From Lutjanus erythropterus (taxonomy: Eukaryota > Chordata > Actinopteri > Lutjaniformes > Lutjanidae), in NCBI GenBank assembly GCA_020091685.1, contig CM034611.1:14886719-14950718 (forward strand): 64,000 nucleotides of DNA, in the 5' to 3' direction. Both the position numbers and the translations under genes were made by a program. This document shows, piece after piece, positions 49,625-61,900 of the stretch. Below the pieces are notes generated by a model. The model ran no database searches, had not been told where the DNA came from, and saw only the letters and a list, made by a program, of their open reading frames with translations. Within the stretch, counting starts at the first letter, position 1. Every line of letters starts with the position of its first letter.

Positions 49625-49690
49625 CGACAAAGTCTGAACGTTGGAGACGAGGGGAACAGCCACTCAAATTCCAAGATGGACATTTTTAAG
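49625..49690 (+). CDS. Gene B exon 2 with start codon (MDIFK...)
   Basis: The acceptor taactctaaaatttacag ends at 49624 and the donor is TTTAAG|gtaagc, a near-perfect consensus. The exon carries 51 nt of leader, then ATG at 49676 in good context (ccaagATGG, purine at -3 and G at +4). It codes MDIFK and leaves on a codon boundary. A short leader exon just after a CpG-rich promoter with the start near the exon end is a common vertebrate arrangement. The product is not identified. Confidence 0.72.
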
Positions 49691-50149
49691 GTAAGCTAGC
49701 TTTAGCTAACTTTATTTGTTGTTAGTTTGTTGGTTTACTGTTAAAAAAGTTGCTACATTTATTTTCTCAAAAACAGACATTTAACCTTCGCTCATGTTGT
49801 AAACTTGCTGTGGACTTTGTCCGTATGGCTGCTACTGAGCAAACTAATATAACCACAGGGACTTTTGAATTAGCTTGCAGAAATGTTGTAGCTGCATGTT
49901 TCACCTCAGTGTAGCTGTTAATCCATCTAGCTTGTTTTACTGTGAGAGTGAGCATATCATAATTTTCATTTTCATCATTAAAAACATGATGTGGCATTTG
50001 TTTATTTTCTTACATCTGGAGAACAAAATATGTGGACTACGGCATCTCTGCAGCACTACTGCACTTTAATATGCTGCTATTTTGCCACATTTTCCTTACT
50101 GCGATATTGCACCTAGCCATATTGTGATTTTGATTAATTATGTAGCCCT

Positions 50150-51300
50150 AATACAGAATGGGGGAATTAGTTGGCAGTTGTGGTGCTCAAATAGCAAAAT
50201 ACTAATTTAAAAAACTCAACAGCAGTGTCTCTTTCCAGAAATCATGATCCAGTTAGTCAAGATAACCCACAGGCTTTGTTGTAAACCAGTGTTCCCTAAC
50301 CCTGGTCCTCAGGGCCCACTGTCCTGCATGTTTTAGATGTTTCCCTGCTGCCAACACACCTGATTCACATGATCAGCTCGTCATCAAGCCTCTGCAGACG
50401 CCTGACAACAACCTGATCATTTGAATCAGGTGTGTTGGAGCAGGGAAACATCTAAAACATGCAGGACAGTGGACCCTGAGACTGTTGTAAACAGTTTGGT
50501 GTAGGAACTATTTTCTTCCCACAGCACAGAAGGAAGCCTGCATCTACTCTTGGACGAGAGGATCAAGATTGTGATAGCAGGGGATGCAATCTAAAGGCGG
50601 ACATTTTTGTGGAATTCGGTGGAGTTCCCATGGGATGGGAGTTTCACAATTCTTCATGAGACTGGGATGGGACAGGAAAAGAAGTCAGTGGAAGCAGGCA
50701 GGATTGGGAATCATCGTAACAGTAGGTCACTTTTATATGCAGTTCAAATCTTAATAGGCCTTAATACTGTTTTCTTCATGAACGTAGTATTAGTCAATCT
50801 GTTGTCTTTTTAAAATTCTTTTTTAATCTCTTCTGTGGTAGCTGGTTGCAGTCATCTGAACAGTGCATGATGTGTGTGGACTGTGGATTGATAGGAATGG
50901 GATTCAACAGTAGTCACTCTGTAATGGGACTGGGACAGGACAGGAGTGGTTTTTTGGGAGTGGCATAGGACAGGAGTGTAAATGCCCTCCCATGTCACCC
51001 CGTAATGTAAACATTAATGGCGTCCTCTTTGGCTGACCTGTAGCATCTTGTCTATGAGAAGATGCTTCTTCATCGTGATACAGTTGGTAGTTGTAGTTTA
51101 GTAGAATGAAAATAGTTCTGACATGAAATTACTCACGACAAAGTCTGTACATTATTTTGAGTAACTGGGCCATGATTTCTGGAAAGAGACATTGCTGTTG
51201 TTGTTTTTCAAATGTACTCTTTTGGCGCTTTGAGCACCACAAACCGAATGCCATGTAGTTCCATTAGATTCGAGAAAAGGCAGACATCTATCTGGTTCAT
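50150..51300. mobile_element. Element with long inverted arms in gene B intron 2
   Basis: The left arm (50165-50278, continuing 50493-50560) and the complement of the right arm (about 51060-51290) share ttgtggtgctcaaa, cagcaatgtctctttccaga (left arm one base different), aatcatg..ccagtta, and later ggaactattttc. The centre is rich in gggatggga and gggacaggaca. The exact ends were not fixed. Confidence 0.65.
50279..50492. mobile_element. hAT-type MITE (50287-50484) with 8-bp target duplication TTGTAAAC
   Basis: TTGTAAAC occurs at 50279-50286 and 50485-50492, directly flanking an inverted-repeat unit. The arms are tgtcctgcatgttttagatg...tttccctgct and the matching complement. The left end begins CAGTGTTCCCTAACCCTGG; the right end is shortened (ccctgagactg). 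It sits inside the left arm of the element at 50150-51300. Confidence 0.88.
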
Positions 51301-53389
51301 ATTTCCAAAACTCTCCAACTCACACTAAGATGGATAAATAGCTCTACTGGTAAGGGGAAAAGTATGTTTTTTTTTATTTTGGGGTGAACTGTCCCTTTCA
51401 AATCTAAGATCATCTGTAGCTTTTTGTGTTTTATTGTTGTAGCATGTAACATTATGTTGTAACAGTTACAGTATTAGGAACACAGCTTAGCTCAGTTGAG
51501 TATGAACTGTGTAAACCTCAGGCAGCAGAATGAAAATACTCTTTGACCATCCTTACCCCAATACTGTAAACCAGAAGATATCCATCATTGTTGTGTGGAT
51601 AGTTGAGGCTGTTAGGTTTGGCAGGGCTTGTGAAGTGTTGAACGACATACTGTCTGTATTAAACAAGTGTTATGTTTTTTCTTGCTGAATAGTTTCCTAA
51701 CATTTTCAGCTGTTTGCCATGGCAGTTTATTGGCCTTCCCTTTTACTACTACACATGATATAGTAGTAGAGACGTTAGTTTATTTAATACTTTTTCCATA
51801 AAGATCACGGTGTCAATCTCAATTTTTATGATAAACGACATGGAAACGGCTCATCCCCTTTGGTGTGTTGTGTTTGAAAGAAAAAGATCACTCCTGGGAT
51901 TAGCAAATGCTCGTATGATCCTTTGGAACATCATGTATTTAATGTTGTTCCAAAGAGTTGTTCGGCAAATCCAGAAGGATTACATAGTGGATGGATAAAC
52001 AGAAATCCTGTTGTGATCTCTGGCTGATTGTGAGGCTTTCCTGTCAAATCTCTGTAAAAGTCACAGACGGCCCGGGACTCTCGAGAGCACTCCGCACTTC
52101 AAGGTTCAATTGTGAAACTTCAGTGTGCGAGAACGGTAGTCTCAGCTGTCTTGTCTGTATCTCCGTTTTCCCTCTCACCAGACTAATTCATGGTTCTTCT
52201 CCCTGACCGTGATGTGGTCAGTGTTCCAGACGCTTGGGGATCTTTTCAAAGGCTGGGATGTATGTGTGTTACACATGGGCAGGCCTTGTGGTGGGTGAGG
52301 CTTAGACCTGGGGCAGATGACTCATCCAAACTCAGTACTTGTCTCCGGGTCCAGGGAATCTTTGTACTCCCATTAGTCTTATTATTGCAAGGATCTAATC
52401 TTGGTCTAGTGGTGCACCGTGTCTTGGAAATGTTTGCTTGTGTGGCTGTGTTTTGTTCCTGTCTGGAGTGGATTGAAACAAAATATTGTGGCCGGGACAT
52501 TACGGCGCTGTACCTATTGTCAAACTGCTTTGTCTATCCAACTAAAGCTTCCTCAGGGTAATGTGGAACACCTCCACTGTTGCAGTTATACTTGGATTTT
52601 GTTTCACCATCAGGGCTGATGGTTTCACTATCCCGTGCTCCAAAAGAGTTTTTTTTCCTTTTTATGTTTTCATTAACATATAAAGTTGAAGTGAATTTAT
52701 TGAGTCTGCACATGGTTTTTTACTCAAGCTGTGATTTATTACACAATCTCATGCAGCTTTATTCTAATTGGCTGCCAGCATACATTTTTATGCTTTCACC
52801 AGTTTATCAAAGCCTTCTGCCAGAGGCTGCTGGAGGATGGCTGGGTTAGATGTATCTGTGGAGCCTTAATCCTGTGACTCACCTTTATAGTTTCATCCTC
52901 ATTTGCTCCAAGTTTATATAACAACTTGTCATCATGCCAAATGTCAAGTATAAAACACCACTTTGTAGCTGGTTTCTTTTGTGATTGTTATCTTAATCCA
53001 GATGCTACATAGTCCATGTGTGTACTCATCTGTGTGTTTTGCCATGACCAATCAAACATGATCAAGAGAACACTAAACCAACACCAGTTCTCACACCAGA
53101 TGTTAATAAGATTCATATTCCAGTAAAAGCATTGTCATATCACTGTCTTCCTTTATTGAATAGAGGCGATAAATATTTGTGGGAAGTTAGATGAGAGAGT
53201 TTAGGGATGACATGATGATGAATTGTCCCCATCTATCTTGCCAGATTACATGAAGTGATGTAGTTGTATACCATGGCCTTGTGTATTAATGAGAATTTAT
53301 TAACTTTGATAAAGGTTAAACAATTGTTAATCACGTTTGGCACATTTATGGGTTGATTATGTCTGCTTTCAGCAAAACCATACTTAGAG
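51301..53389. other. Gene B intron sequence around the 52182 exon
   Basis: No feature other than the probable exon at 52182-52259 is seen. Frames at 52190-52561 and 52246-52500 are shadows running through that exon in other frames. Confidence 0.45.
52182..52259 (+). CDS. Probable gene B exon 3: hydrophobic segment
   Basis: The acceptor has an excellent pyrimidine tract (ctccgttttccctctcaccag, ending 52181) and the donor GGGAT|gtatgt is fair. The 78-nt exon enters and leaves in phase 0, matching exon 2, and reads TN followed by SWFFSLTVMWSVFQTLGDLF and KGWD. The hydrophobic core is long enough for one membrane helix close to the N-terminus, which would suggest a signal anchor or multi-pass membrane protein. 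No family is recognised. Later exons are not identified with confidence inside the window. Confidence 0.45.
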
Positions 53390-53910
53390 GTGGGAAGTAA
53401 TAAAGTACAAATGCTTAGTTACTGTACTTAAGTAGTTTTATCAGATATCTGTACTTTACTTGAGTATTTATTTTTCTGACAACTTTTTTTTTCTTTTTCT
53501 GCCTATATTATAACACAAATATCTCTACTCTCCTGTCATGTCCTACTCCATGTCACAGGTCTGTTACCTTAGTTTTAATGCATTCCAGGGAATAATTAAT
53601 CTGGGACAATAACACTTGACAATTCCTCTGTGTATCCATCAGGACTTACCATGCATGAGTACAACAGACGTAACAAGATGAAAACAACGTAAAAGACGGA
53701 ACAGACGAGAGAGGGAGGTTTGACCAAGGAGAAAAGGTGACATTCAGTTAACTTTGCTTGGAAACAGCCACAAGTAATGTCCCTCAGAGGGCTACTTTTT
53801 ACTTTTATACTTTGAGTACATTTCAAAACCTATACTTTTTGACTTTTACTTGAGTAAAGAAGTAGAATCTGTACTTCTACTTTTACCAGTATTTTGTAGT
53901 GTAGTTCTGT
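53390..53910. mobile_element. Teleost AGTAC-type inverted-repeat element
   Basis: The left end ggtgggaagtaataaagtac...ttactgtacttaagtag and the right end ttttacttgagtaaagaagt...ctgtacttctacttttacc are mutual complements in the manner of the very common fish element built of AAGTAC/GTACTT units. Confidence 0.7.
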
Positions 53911-54043
53911 TTGGGTGAAAATAGTGTGTGCTTTTGCCACTTCTGACTGTACTGCCAACATAAAAACCATAGTGCATTGTTTGCGCAGACACATTTTAGT
54001 GATACGTGAAGCAGATTAAAGACTGTTGGTTCTCTATCAACTA

Positions 54044-55093
54044 GGGATGTAACGAGGCATCATGAGACACAAATGTGTGACAACTCAAATCGGTTGAGAT
54101 GACTCAGAGAGAAAAAGTTATCTGTGCTTATGACAGAGCTGGTTAGATATACCGTGCGTAATTCTGTGCACTTCAGACTTCACAAACACTTTCAAATTCT
54201 ATTTCCTACACCCACAGTAGTGTTACCAGGGCAGAGGAGTGAGGATGGGAGGAGGAGAAGACGATGATATATTGCGTGCTCTTGCACTTTCACTCCTGGA
54301 ACCAGGAGATCTGTCTCCTCACTTTGAAAAAATTTTCTCTTTGTTTCCTTCTGGTAAATCTGCCATCGTGCTGCCATCGCTTGCACTCCTGGCACACCTG
54401 TTCCTTAAAGGTGATTATAGCTGATTTTTTTGGTCGCCTTATTGCGTGTTCGGCCTAAACTCGCTGTTGAATTAATGAAGGCACTTGGGCACATCTGATA
54501 GGTGTATCCCGCTGTGCGCTGGTGGTGCAAGGGGCAGGACAGGGCAGGGTACCCCTGCACCACTGGTGCAAGACAGCAAAAGTGAATTTGGACACACCTT
54601 GAATAAATTAAAACCATTGCGCCTCGCGCTTTCCACTTTTGATCAGCATAAGATAGGGCCCCCTGTGTTCAAAATGAAGAGGGCGAGAAGATCACAGACA
54701 AGATTAAGGCTGCGTGCAAATATTACAAGAGGGTGATGAGCCACACAAGTAGCACAATCAACATGATGCTGCATGTCACCTGGCACCATAGTGAGAAGCT
54801 CAAGTCAGCACGGCATGAGCAAAGAAACAGTTAAAAGGACAATCCACGCTGACAAGCAGATTTTCAAACTAGGAAAACATGCAAGCCTTAATTTGTTTAT
54901 TTGAAGAGATATCATTCATTTAGTTATATTGATGTGAGATTTGTTTTAAAAATCCAATATTTATTTATTTAATTTAAGATAAAATATAATTTCAGCTACA
55001 CTTTTAAGAAGAGGACATATGGGTTGTTTGGTATGGTATTGAGACATTTTTTTATTGCAGTATTGCAGTATTCCATATATTATTCCATCCCTA
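54044..55093 (+). mobile_element. Probable decayed hAT element with BED-finger remnant
   Basis: The borders carry agggatgtaacg (54044) and the inverted ttccatccct (to 55093). At 54691-54830 the plus frame reads ITDKIKAACKYYKRVMSHTS, then STINMMLHVTWHH. That fits the end of a BED-type zinc finger of hAT transposases (C-x2-C with the second Cys changed to Tyr, then H-x4-H changed to HVTWHH), after which TAA ends the frame. No catalytic domain is seen. Confidence 0.5.
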
Positions 55094-56807
55094 TTAAAGA
55101 CTGTTTCTCACAAAAACTATTTTCCTTTGCTCCTTTCCTTCCCCTCTTGCTGTAATGAATTCTCTGGCACTTAAGCAATCGCCCTTACAGGGTCCAGCTT
55201 TTAACCTCCTAATACAAAAACTCAGTAAGCGGTAGAAATAATATTGAATCATTTGATTTGGCAATAAAAACTCTTTTGTAGTGTCAGTGTTTCTTCATCA
55301 GGGCTCTGAGGGACAGCATGCCGGAAAAGGGTGGAGTGGGATTGAATGATGATGCTGTTACTGGCCAGTCAGGAGGGGCGGAGCTGCGTGATTGGTTGTT
55401 CTGTTCAATAACCTCAAATGGATCTCTGACCACAGGAGAGCAGAGAATGTCTGTTTGAATGCCAGAAGAAGTTTGACGGCTGCTTCACACCTGCTGCTCT
55501 TTTCTTTTCTCTCTTTTCTGCTCTCTCCCTTAAGAGTATCATGTCCCTTAGTTGGCAAGAGGTGTACGAGTGGCCTTTTGTTGCCTTTCTTTTTGCACAT
55601 ACTTGTCATCAGCATTAGCTCCAGTCAGTTGTTGATGGTTAAAGGCCACTGGTGTGTAGGTCACTGCAGGGGAAATGGCAAAGGACAGATTAATTGTCGC
55701 AGTGTGAGTAACATTGGAAGTGTTTGGTTCTCTCCTTCCCAATCACCAAGATGACGCTGTTTCCCCTCATCAAAGACGGATGCTGCCAAGAGTCTGATCT
55801 CAATTTCCCAGCAATGCAGTGCGAGATGGAATTATTCAGGGGTCATGATACATTGGCTCCAGCTCGGTTGAACTGAGGCATGATGGACGGACGGGAACAT
55901 TAACAAGTCACATTTGTTGTTGTGACGGAGTTTGTCGTGATTTACTTAAGACATTGAAAGTATCAACACACAAAGTAGATGAATTCCCTGGCCATTTTAC
56001 GGCAGAGCTAGGATGAAATCCTGTCTGAGTCATAAGTGTTTTTGCTCTGGCTGTACAAAATGCTTTCCATTTTCTGGGTTTCAGTTTTATGATTTTGAAC
56101 AAAGAATGATTGGATGTCTAAACCAGCTGTCCCAGATTGTGTTTTGACTATATCCACCCTAAGGACAGCTTAAACCTCTTTTTTTCTTTATTTAGGGCCA
56201 TTTCAATCAAAAGGTTGTAAATGTAGTGTTTATCTAAATTGAGTACCTCCGAAACCTCAGCTGGTCGTTTGAACCACGGGAATAAAGTTGACTCAAAAGA
56301 AAATGTTGCTTCAGAAGGTTACACAGCAGGTAGGCTACCTCAGCTGTCGGCTATGGAGCATTTTTTTGTCTAGCCACATTCTGTTTTGTCTGCTGTTAAG
56401 TAGGGACCACAGAGATCTTGAGAAGTGGGTAAAAAAATGGTACAATCTTGTAAAATTCTGTAACCCACAAGTGTGAGCCTATACAATATGTGCTGTAGGG
56501 AAGGCATGCAGGCAGACTTAATAGTACATGATGTCATTGGTGGCAGCACAAGAGTGAACATGAAAATAAAATGGATTTATTGAATGAGAGGGAAACACTG
56601 CTTTTTGGTATCCAAAACAACTTTGTGCTGAATGGGTAGAAACATCATCACTACTATATAGCATAAATATAGCACAAATTATAAGCTTTCAAAGAGAGCA
56701 TATTCACTAATCTTAATGCAGCCTCACTTGAAGCCCTTCAATGTAAGAATTATTGACAAGTCTGCCCACTTTATCATTGACAACCTTTGAAAACCTCTCT
56801 CTTGATC
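55094..56807. other. No gene seen
   Basis: Open frames at 55392-55754 (+) and 55358-55742 (-) overlap each other and lack splice support. AT-rich unique-looking sequence. Confidence 0.5.
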
Positions 56808-56841
56808 AACGCTACACGATAATCCATGCAGTTGAGACGTC

Positions 56842-57311
56842 TTAAAGGAAGAGTTTGGCTCATTTGAAGGGGGCTTTATATGAGGTATTTATCCATAGTC
56901 AGTGTGTTCTGCAAAGTGAAAATCACTGATTTCACCCTTTGAAGAGAGTGATATTTTGCTCATATTTTCACTGCTTTACCTTAAATACTTCAAATAAAGG
57001 ATAAGGTTGTGGGGTGGACCTTTATTTAAAGATATTTTTGGGGGCATTTATGTTCTTAGACAGGACAGCTGAAGGTCCTGCATGCTCTACTAACTGAGCT
57101 ACCAGGATCCCCAGACCTTTTTTAAGTGGTTAAAATACATTTAGCTGCTGACCCTGTCCACAGCAGTTCATTGCTTAGCTTCCATGCTGATACTCCTCCC
57201 TGTTTTTCCAAACTGGGGGTGTACCAACCTCCATCGACTGTAGGTAACACCCTGACTATTGATAAATAGCTCATACAGCCCCACTTCAAATGATCCAAAC
57301 TCTCCCTTTAA
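56842..57311. mobile_element. TTAA-flanked inverted-repeat element, copy 2
   Basis: The left end TTAAAGGAAGAGTTTGGCTC and the complement of the right end (TTAAAGGGAGAGTTTGGATC) agree almost base for base over about 40 bases, and TTAA is at both borders. It carries a tRNA-derived SINE fragment at 57023-57115. The family matches 12829-13739. Confidence 0.82.
57023..57115 (-). repeat. tRNA-derived SINE fragment inside the TTAA element
   Basis: On the minus strand it reads ggatcctggtagctcagtta, then gtagagcatgcagg. This is a tRNA-like A box (TAGCTCAGTTAGTAGAGC), followed by the tail ctgtcctgtctaag...aaatgcccccaaaaa. The B box is lost, so it is not a tRNA gene. Confidence 0.65.
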
Positions 57312-57351
57312 CTAATGCTCTGTGATGATCCATGCAGTTGAGGCCTTTTAA

Positions 57352-60300
57352 GTTTACATTAACAACCTAAAACAGGCAGTGAGCACATTATTCATTCCTG
57401 GAACTGGATTTGATCCATAATCTGTTTATATTATAAGAAAATGATTTCATGATCACAGCCAGTGACTTCTGTGTACTGACTGTTCTGTTCTAATGTTTCC
57501 CATTACAAGATCAGCACTCTGAATCATCCTCTGTCTCTTGCATCATCTCAGTGGGGCAGAATCTGCATGTAAATTCCCCCCATTTAAATTGCTTTTGATA
57601 TTTATGTCACACTTTGGCTCATCTCAAAGAGGGGCTAGTGAATGAATGAGGAGAAATCATTGATAACTGGGCAATTTTAGTCTTCCTCCATGACGTCAGT
57701 GACAGTTTAGCTCATGGTTGGACTTTGCACGCTGAAGAGTCTTTCAAGTCCAGGCCAAACAATGAGGGGTTTGGGGCTGATACGAGTTTCTCTGATACAT
57801 TTCCATGAAGCTGAGAGGTGCTCGGGACTTGCCAACAGTTTTGAGGGAGAAAAGAAAGAGGATCAACTACAGAAAAAAGAGATTAGAATGACTATTGAAA
57901 AATGTATCTTGCCAGCAGCTGTGGTCTCTTTTGCCTCAGATCAAACAGGCAGATAAAGGGAGGGAAGAAGTGTGAGGAGGTTGAACTGTGCCAGCCCTCC
58001 ACAAGAGGGCACAGATGATGTTGCTGAAGGAGGCTAACCAAGTCTCCTCCTGGGGTGTTTGTGATGACATGCCTGGTTGGTAGGACTCTTCATTGTTATA
58101 TATCACATGTCTAGTTTCTGCTGAAAGACTGAAAAATCTCTGGTTACAGAATATTATGTCATAATAGCTTAATGTCCACTTAAACACACAACTTTGACAG
58201 TTGACAGGATTGAATACAGATTATCTTTTTTTTTTTTTTTTTTAAATGTGAAATTTAAGGCTACAATGTGAAGGCTACAGGGTGATGTTCCAAAATACCG
58301 AGAGCAGATGTGAAGTTTCCTACACCGTAGACTGAAAGTTTCTAATTTCTGTTGAGTATTATGATTAAACAAAGCCACAATAGCTTATTTTTTGAGTTTG
58401 TTGCAACACATTTTGTCAGCTATACCTGTCACTTGCCAGAATAATTTAAACAATCAAGTGTTTTTTAATAATGTACAAAGTGGGAAAGCATTAATTCACA
58501 GTTATTACTGAAAGCATACTATATTTTATTTCATATCTGCCATATACTGCCAGTAAATCCACTGAAAAATTGCATATTGGACCTTTAAGCATTTTTATAT
58601 CTCATTTTCAAGTTTGCTTTTATAGGCTGACAAAGCGCCCGTTTAAGGTCAAGATGCATGACCCAGTTTTCCTTGATGATTGTAAGATGCTCAGCTCTGT
58701 AAAAGTATTTCAACATTTGCTTGCTCTTGAGAAAATCAGTTACTCTGGCCATTCTTATAGCTCCTCAGTTAGTCAACAGAAGACTGGAATTGTACTTTGC
58801 AGCTCGGCGGTGTAAATTTTTAAAGACACTGCTGGTAGAACACTTTTACTTGACCCCATTTTCCATTTCTAAATAAAGTTTTAAACATCTATAATGCTGT
58901 TTTCCTTCCTGGTCACTTTTACCACCTCCATCTGTCTCCTCTTTGTTGAGCAGGTTGTGAAGCAGAACTTTTAAGTGATCACAAAGGTATCACCTGCCCT
59001 TCAGTGCTGGATGTTGGATGCTGACACAGAAAGAGCAGTCAGGGTTTGATTTACAGGAACATGTGGTCTTGGCTGCTGTTTGTCCATGCAGTTGGTGTGC
59101 TATTACAGAGCCTTCATTTCTGTAGATGGACCCATATGGTGCAAAAGACATCTGAAGTTGTCTTACTGGGTTTGAAGTTTTGCTTGAAATGAAATGAGAA
59201 TCGAGTGGTTTGTTCTGGGGATGGGAATTTTAGCCATTTAAACCTGAGTGTGCTTATAGTTTTTGTCAAAAACAATAATCATTCAAACTAAATTAGTGCT
59301 TTGAATTTTATGTCCTTTTAAAATGGTGTTAAACCTTATTATTGTGCTTTTGTCGTCAATTTGCCATCAGTTTATGTAGACATGCTGTTCTAGCGGCAAG
59401 CAAGAACCCTTCTTATGTGAAAAATGTAGTCTAGTTAGAAATCTGAATTCTGCCTGTGCTATACTATTAGCCTCCTTTCCCCCATAAACCTAATTGATAC
59501 CTATGGCTACTGGTGAAGTGTAAACAGACAGGCAGCTGGTGAGACAGCCATGTGTCTTAGATGGAACAACCACCCAGCCCATAATGTAGCACAGTTTGGA
59601 TTGTTCACTCCCTCTTCTGTGGCTGTCAGGGCCGAACAGAGGCGAGGAGACGACCACACAAAAGAAATATTTGTCCAATCTGTCCAAGCAAACTCCCCAA
59701 TTGAGGACTGAACTTTCCCATCGCATTGCTCTGTGTCTGTGTGACATGTAATTGAAAGAGGAATGATGCTTTGAACTGAGACAGAGGGCAGCCTTTGCAT
59801 TTAAAGAAGTTGACCATTGACAAATTATGCACCTGTTACATTAAATTTTTAACCTGGTCAAATGGGAAAATATATTTAGGTTTCATGATAATGAAGTTGA
59901 GTTTAGACTAAACAATAGCTTGGCAGTGTTTTCAAAGCTCCTTTTGCTAAATTTACTACAGGAGTATTGAAGATAAAAAGATGTTGGTTTTAGACCACAC
60001 GTTCTTGCATTAATGTTTATCTGCAGATCTTAAATATGTTATTTTAATACACCACATTAAAGAGTTTTTAACCTTTTTGAAATAAGCCAAGTCTGTATGT
60101 CTGGGCAATGATTACCATATGCAAACATCAAATGTATTCTCATTGCACCATGGTTGAATGCTTGCCATTTAAACACAGTGTTTTTCAAAGTACCGTGGTA
60201 CATAAATATCTCTCAACTGTGCAGAAAATGGGGTTTCCTCCTGTCAGTATCTCCAGGCTTTTCAGACTGCTCTGCTACCAGTGTCACAAAGAGCCAGGAA

Positions 60301-61429
60301 GTCTCGTTATGTGTGCGACTACAAAAACGTTTATCTCTCTCAATTCATGAGAGGGTGTTGGGTCTGCCGTCAAGAACCCTGATTCAGTGTGTGTGTTAGT
60401 GTAGACTCAAATGGTTTGCCAGTGTGAAGTGAAAAGGGTTGCCAGGGTGGTGAAAGCAAGCTGTTTGCTCATGTCCAGACCCGCAGAATGGATGAGGACA
60501 CAGATGGGATTTCTCTCTGGTGGACTTTTCTTCTGACCTAGCCTCTCTGTGTTTGGAGAGACATGGAAACCTCAGCTGGAATGGACAGGCATCTTATTGA
60601 ATGAAGAAAGACTTAGGGTTTTCACCCAGCAGGATCTGAATAGGATGTGGGAGACGGGCAGTGAAAGTTGTGTGTGGGGATGAGGGGGGTCTGTTGAGAT
60701 GAGGTCAATATAATGTGAATGGCCTCATGCTGTCACCAATTGCTCTCTCCTTTTGACTTTGGGAATGAAAACATGTTTTTTGATACTACTGAACTTGATA
60801 CTACTACTGAACTGACCATGTGCATGTGTGTCCAGAGCATGTGGTAGATTGATACGAAATGGTGGTCTGTACTGTAGTTGTCTAATGCAACTCAGGCGCG
60901 TCCGGGCCTTGCCCTCTGAGGCTCCATAGAGCTGTAGTACCATAAAACTTCAAAGCCTGGACTAAAGAAATCATCTGGGTTTGTTTCTCTCCACTCCAAG
61001 TGCTTCTGCTTTTCTCTTGAGAACTATGGGGGATTCACAAAACAGCAGCACATTTTCAAAGGGGAACAAAATGCATCTCCAAGAAATGCATCCAAGAAAC
61101 TGTTCTTGGCCTAATGCAGAGGGCAACCTCAGCATATCTGAAGTCCATACCAACATGCTATAATAGGAGAGGTAGTAGTGCTGCAACAGATTTTCCATGA
61201 CTTGTCTGCCGTCTTTTCCACCACATGACGATATATCTATATTACCTCTAGTCCAGTCCTCTACCTTTTTATTTTTTCATCTTTTCCGTGGTCTCAACAG
61301 GAAATTCTGCAGTTACAAATTGTTAACATCAAAATGGGCAAAAGTTTCCAAAAAGGAAGCTTTCTAATCCTCTAAAGTAACATGCACCATGTTTCCCTTT
61401 GTCATACAGTAGGTGTTAGCCATTCGCTC
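57352..61429. other. No gene seen
   Basis: A 19-base T tract is near 58226. Near 58560 the phrase ctgaaaaattgcatattgga, then cctttaa, looks like the end of a dispersed repeat. Three overlapping minus frames at 59490-59832 are in different phases and show no domain. Confidence 0.5.
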
Positions 61430-61900
61430 GTTGTTTGGCCTCATGCCTGGGACTCATTTGCTATGGGAGACCCTGCCAGAAGCTAAATTATCCAGACAGC
61501 CTTACTCCCAGGGTCACAGGGGCAGAAAGTTCCCTCTTCCATGATAAGGTGGCTAGTCCAGGAGGGAAAGTGTGGATTTGCTTTTGGCTTTTAAAATATG
61601 GCTTTCAGAGGACACACATACACTCAGGAGGCAGAGATATGGTTGGAAGCACGAGCTCTTTTGATGTGGACAGGGATGGGTCCAGTGTGGTAATAATTCC
61701 CTTTCCTCATTAGGTTTGAGTTGTTGCACCAAGTGAAGAAGTTTACGTGTCTCAGGACCTTGTTCAAGAGTGAGGCTAAAATGGGGGTGGAGGGGATCCC
61801 ATGGTGCAGTTGTGACTTGCTGACAGGTGTCGGCACGACCAGGGGTGAAGGGTCAAGACAGTTTCCATGGCAATGCAGGTCTGGAGCTGCTTCTGGTAAC
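61430..61900 (+). mobile_element. Degenerate LINE (non-LTR retrotransposon) remnants
   Basis: 61720-61790 translates to LHQVKKFTCLRTLFKSEAKM, a decayed form of the '.KYLG.LFTS.G.M' segment downstream of the reverse-transcriptase core in many fish LINEs. 61440-61560 (catttgctatgggagaccct, ccagaagctaaattatccag, catgataaggtggct) matches another phrase I associate with the same class. No intact frame exists. Confidence 0.55.

Noticed and set aside
57075-57113. tRNA gene on the minus strand
   Set aside because: The A-box-like sequence is present, but there is no B box, anticodon arm or acceptor pairing; it is a SINE head.
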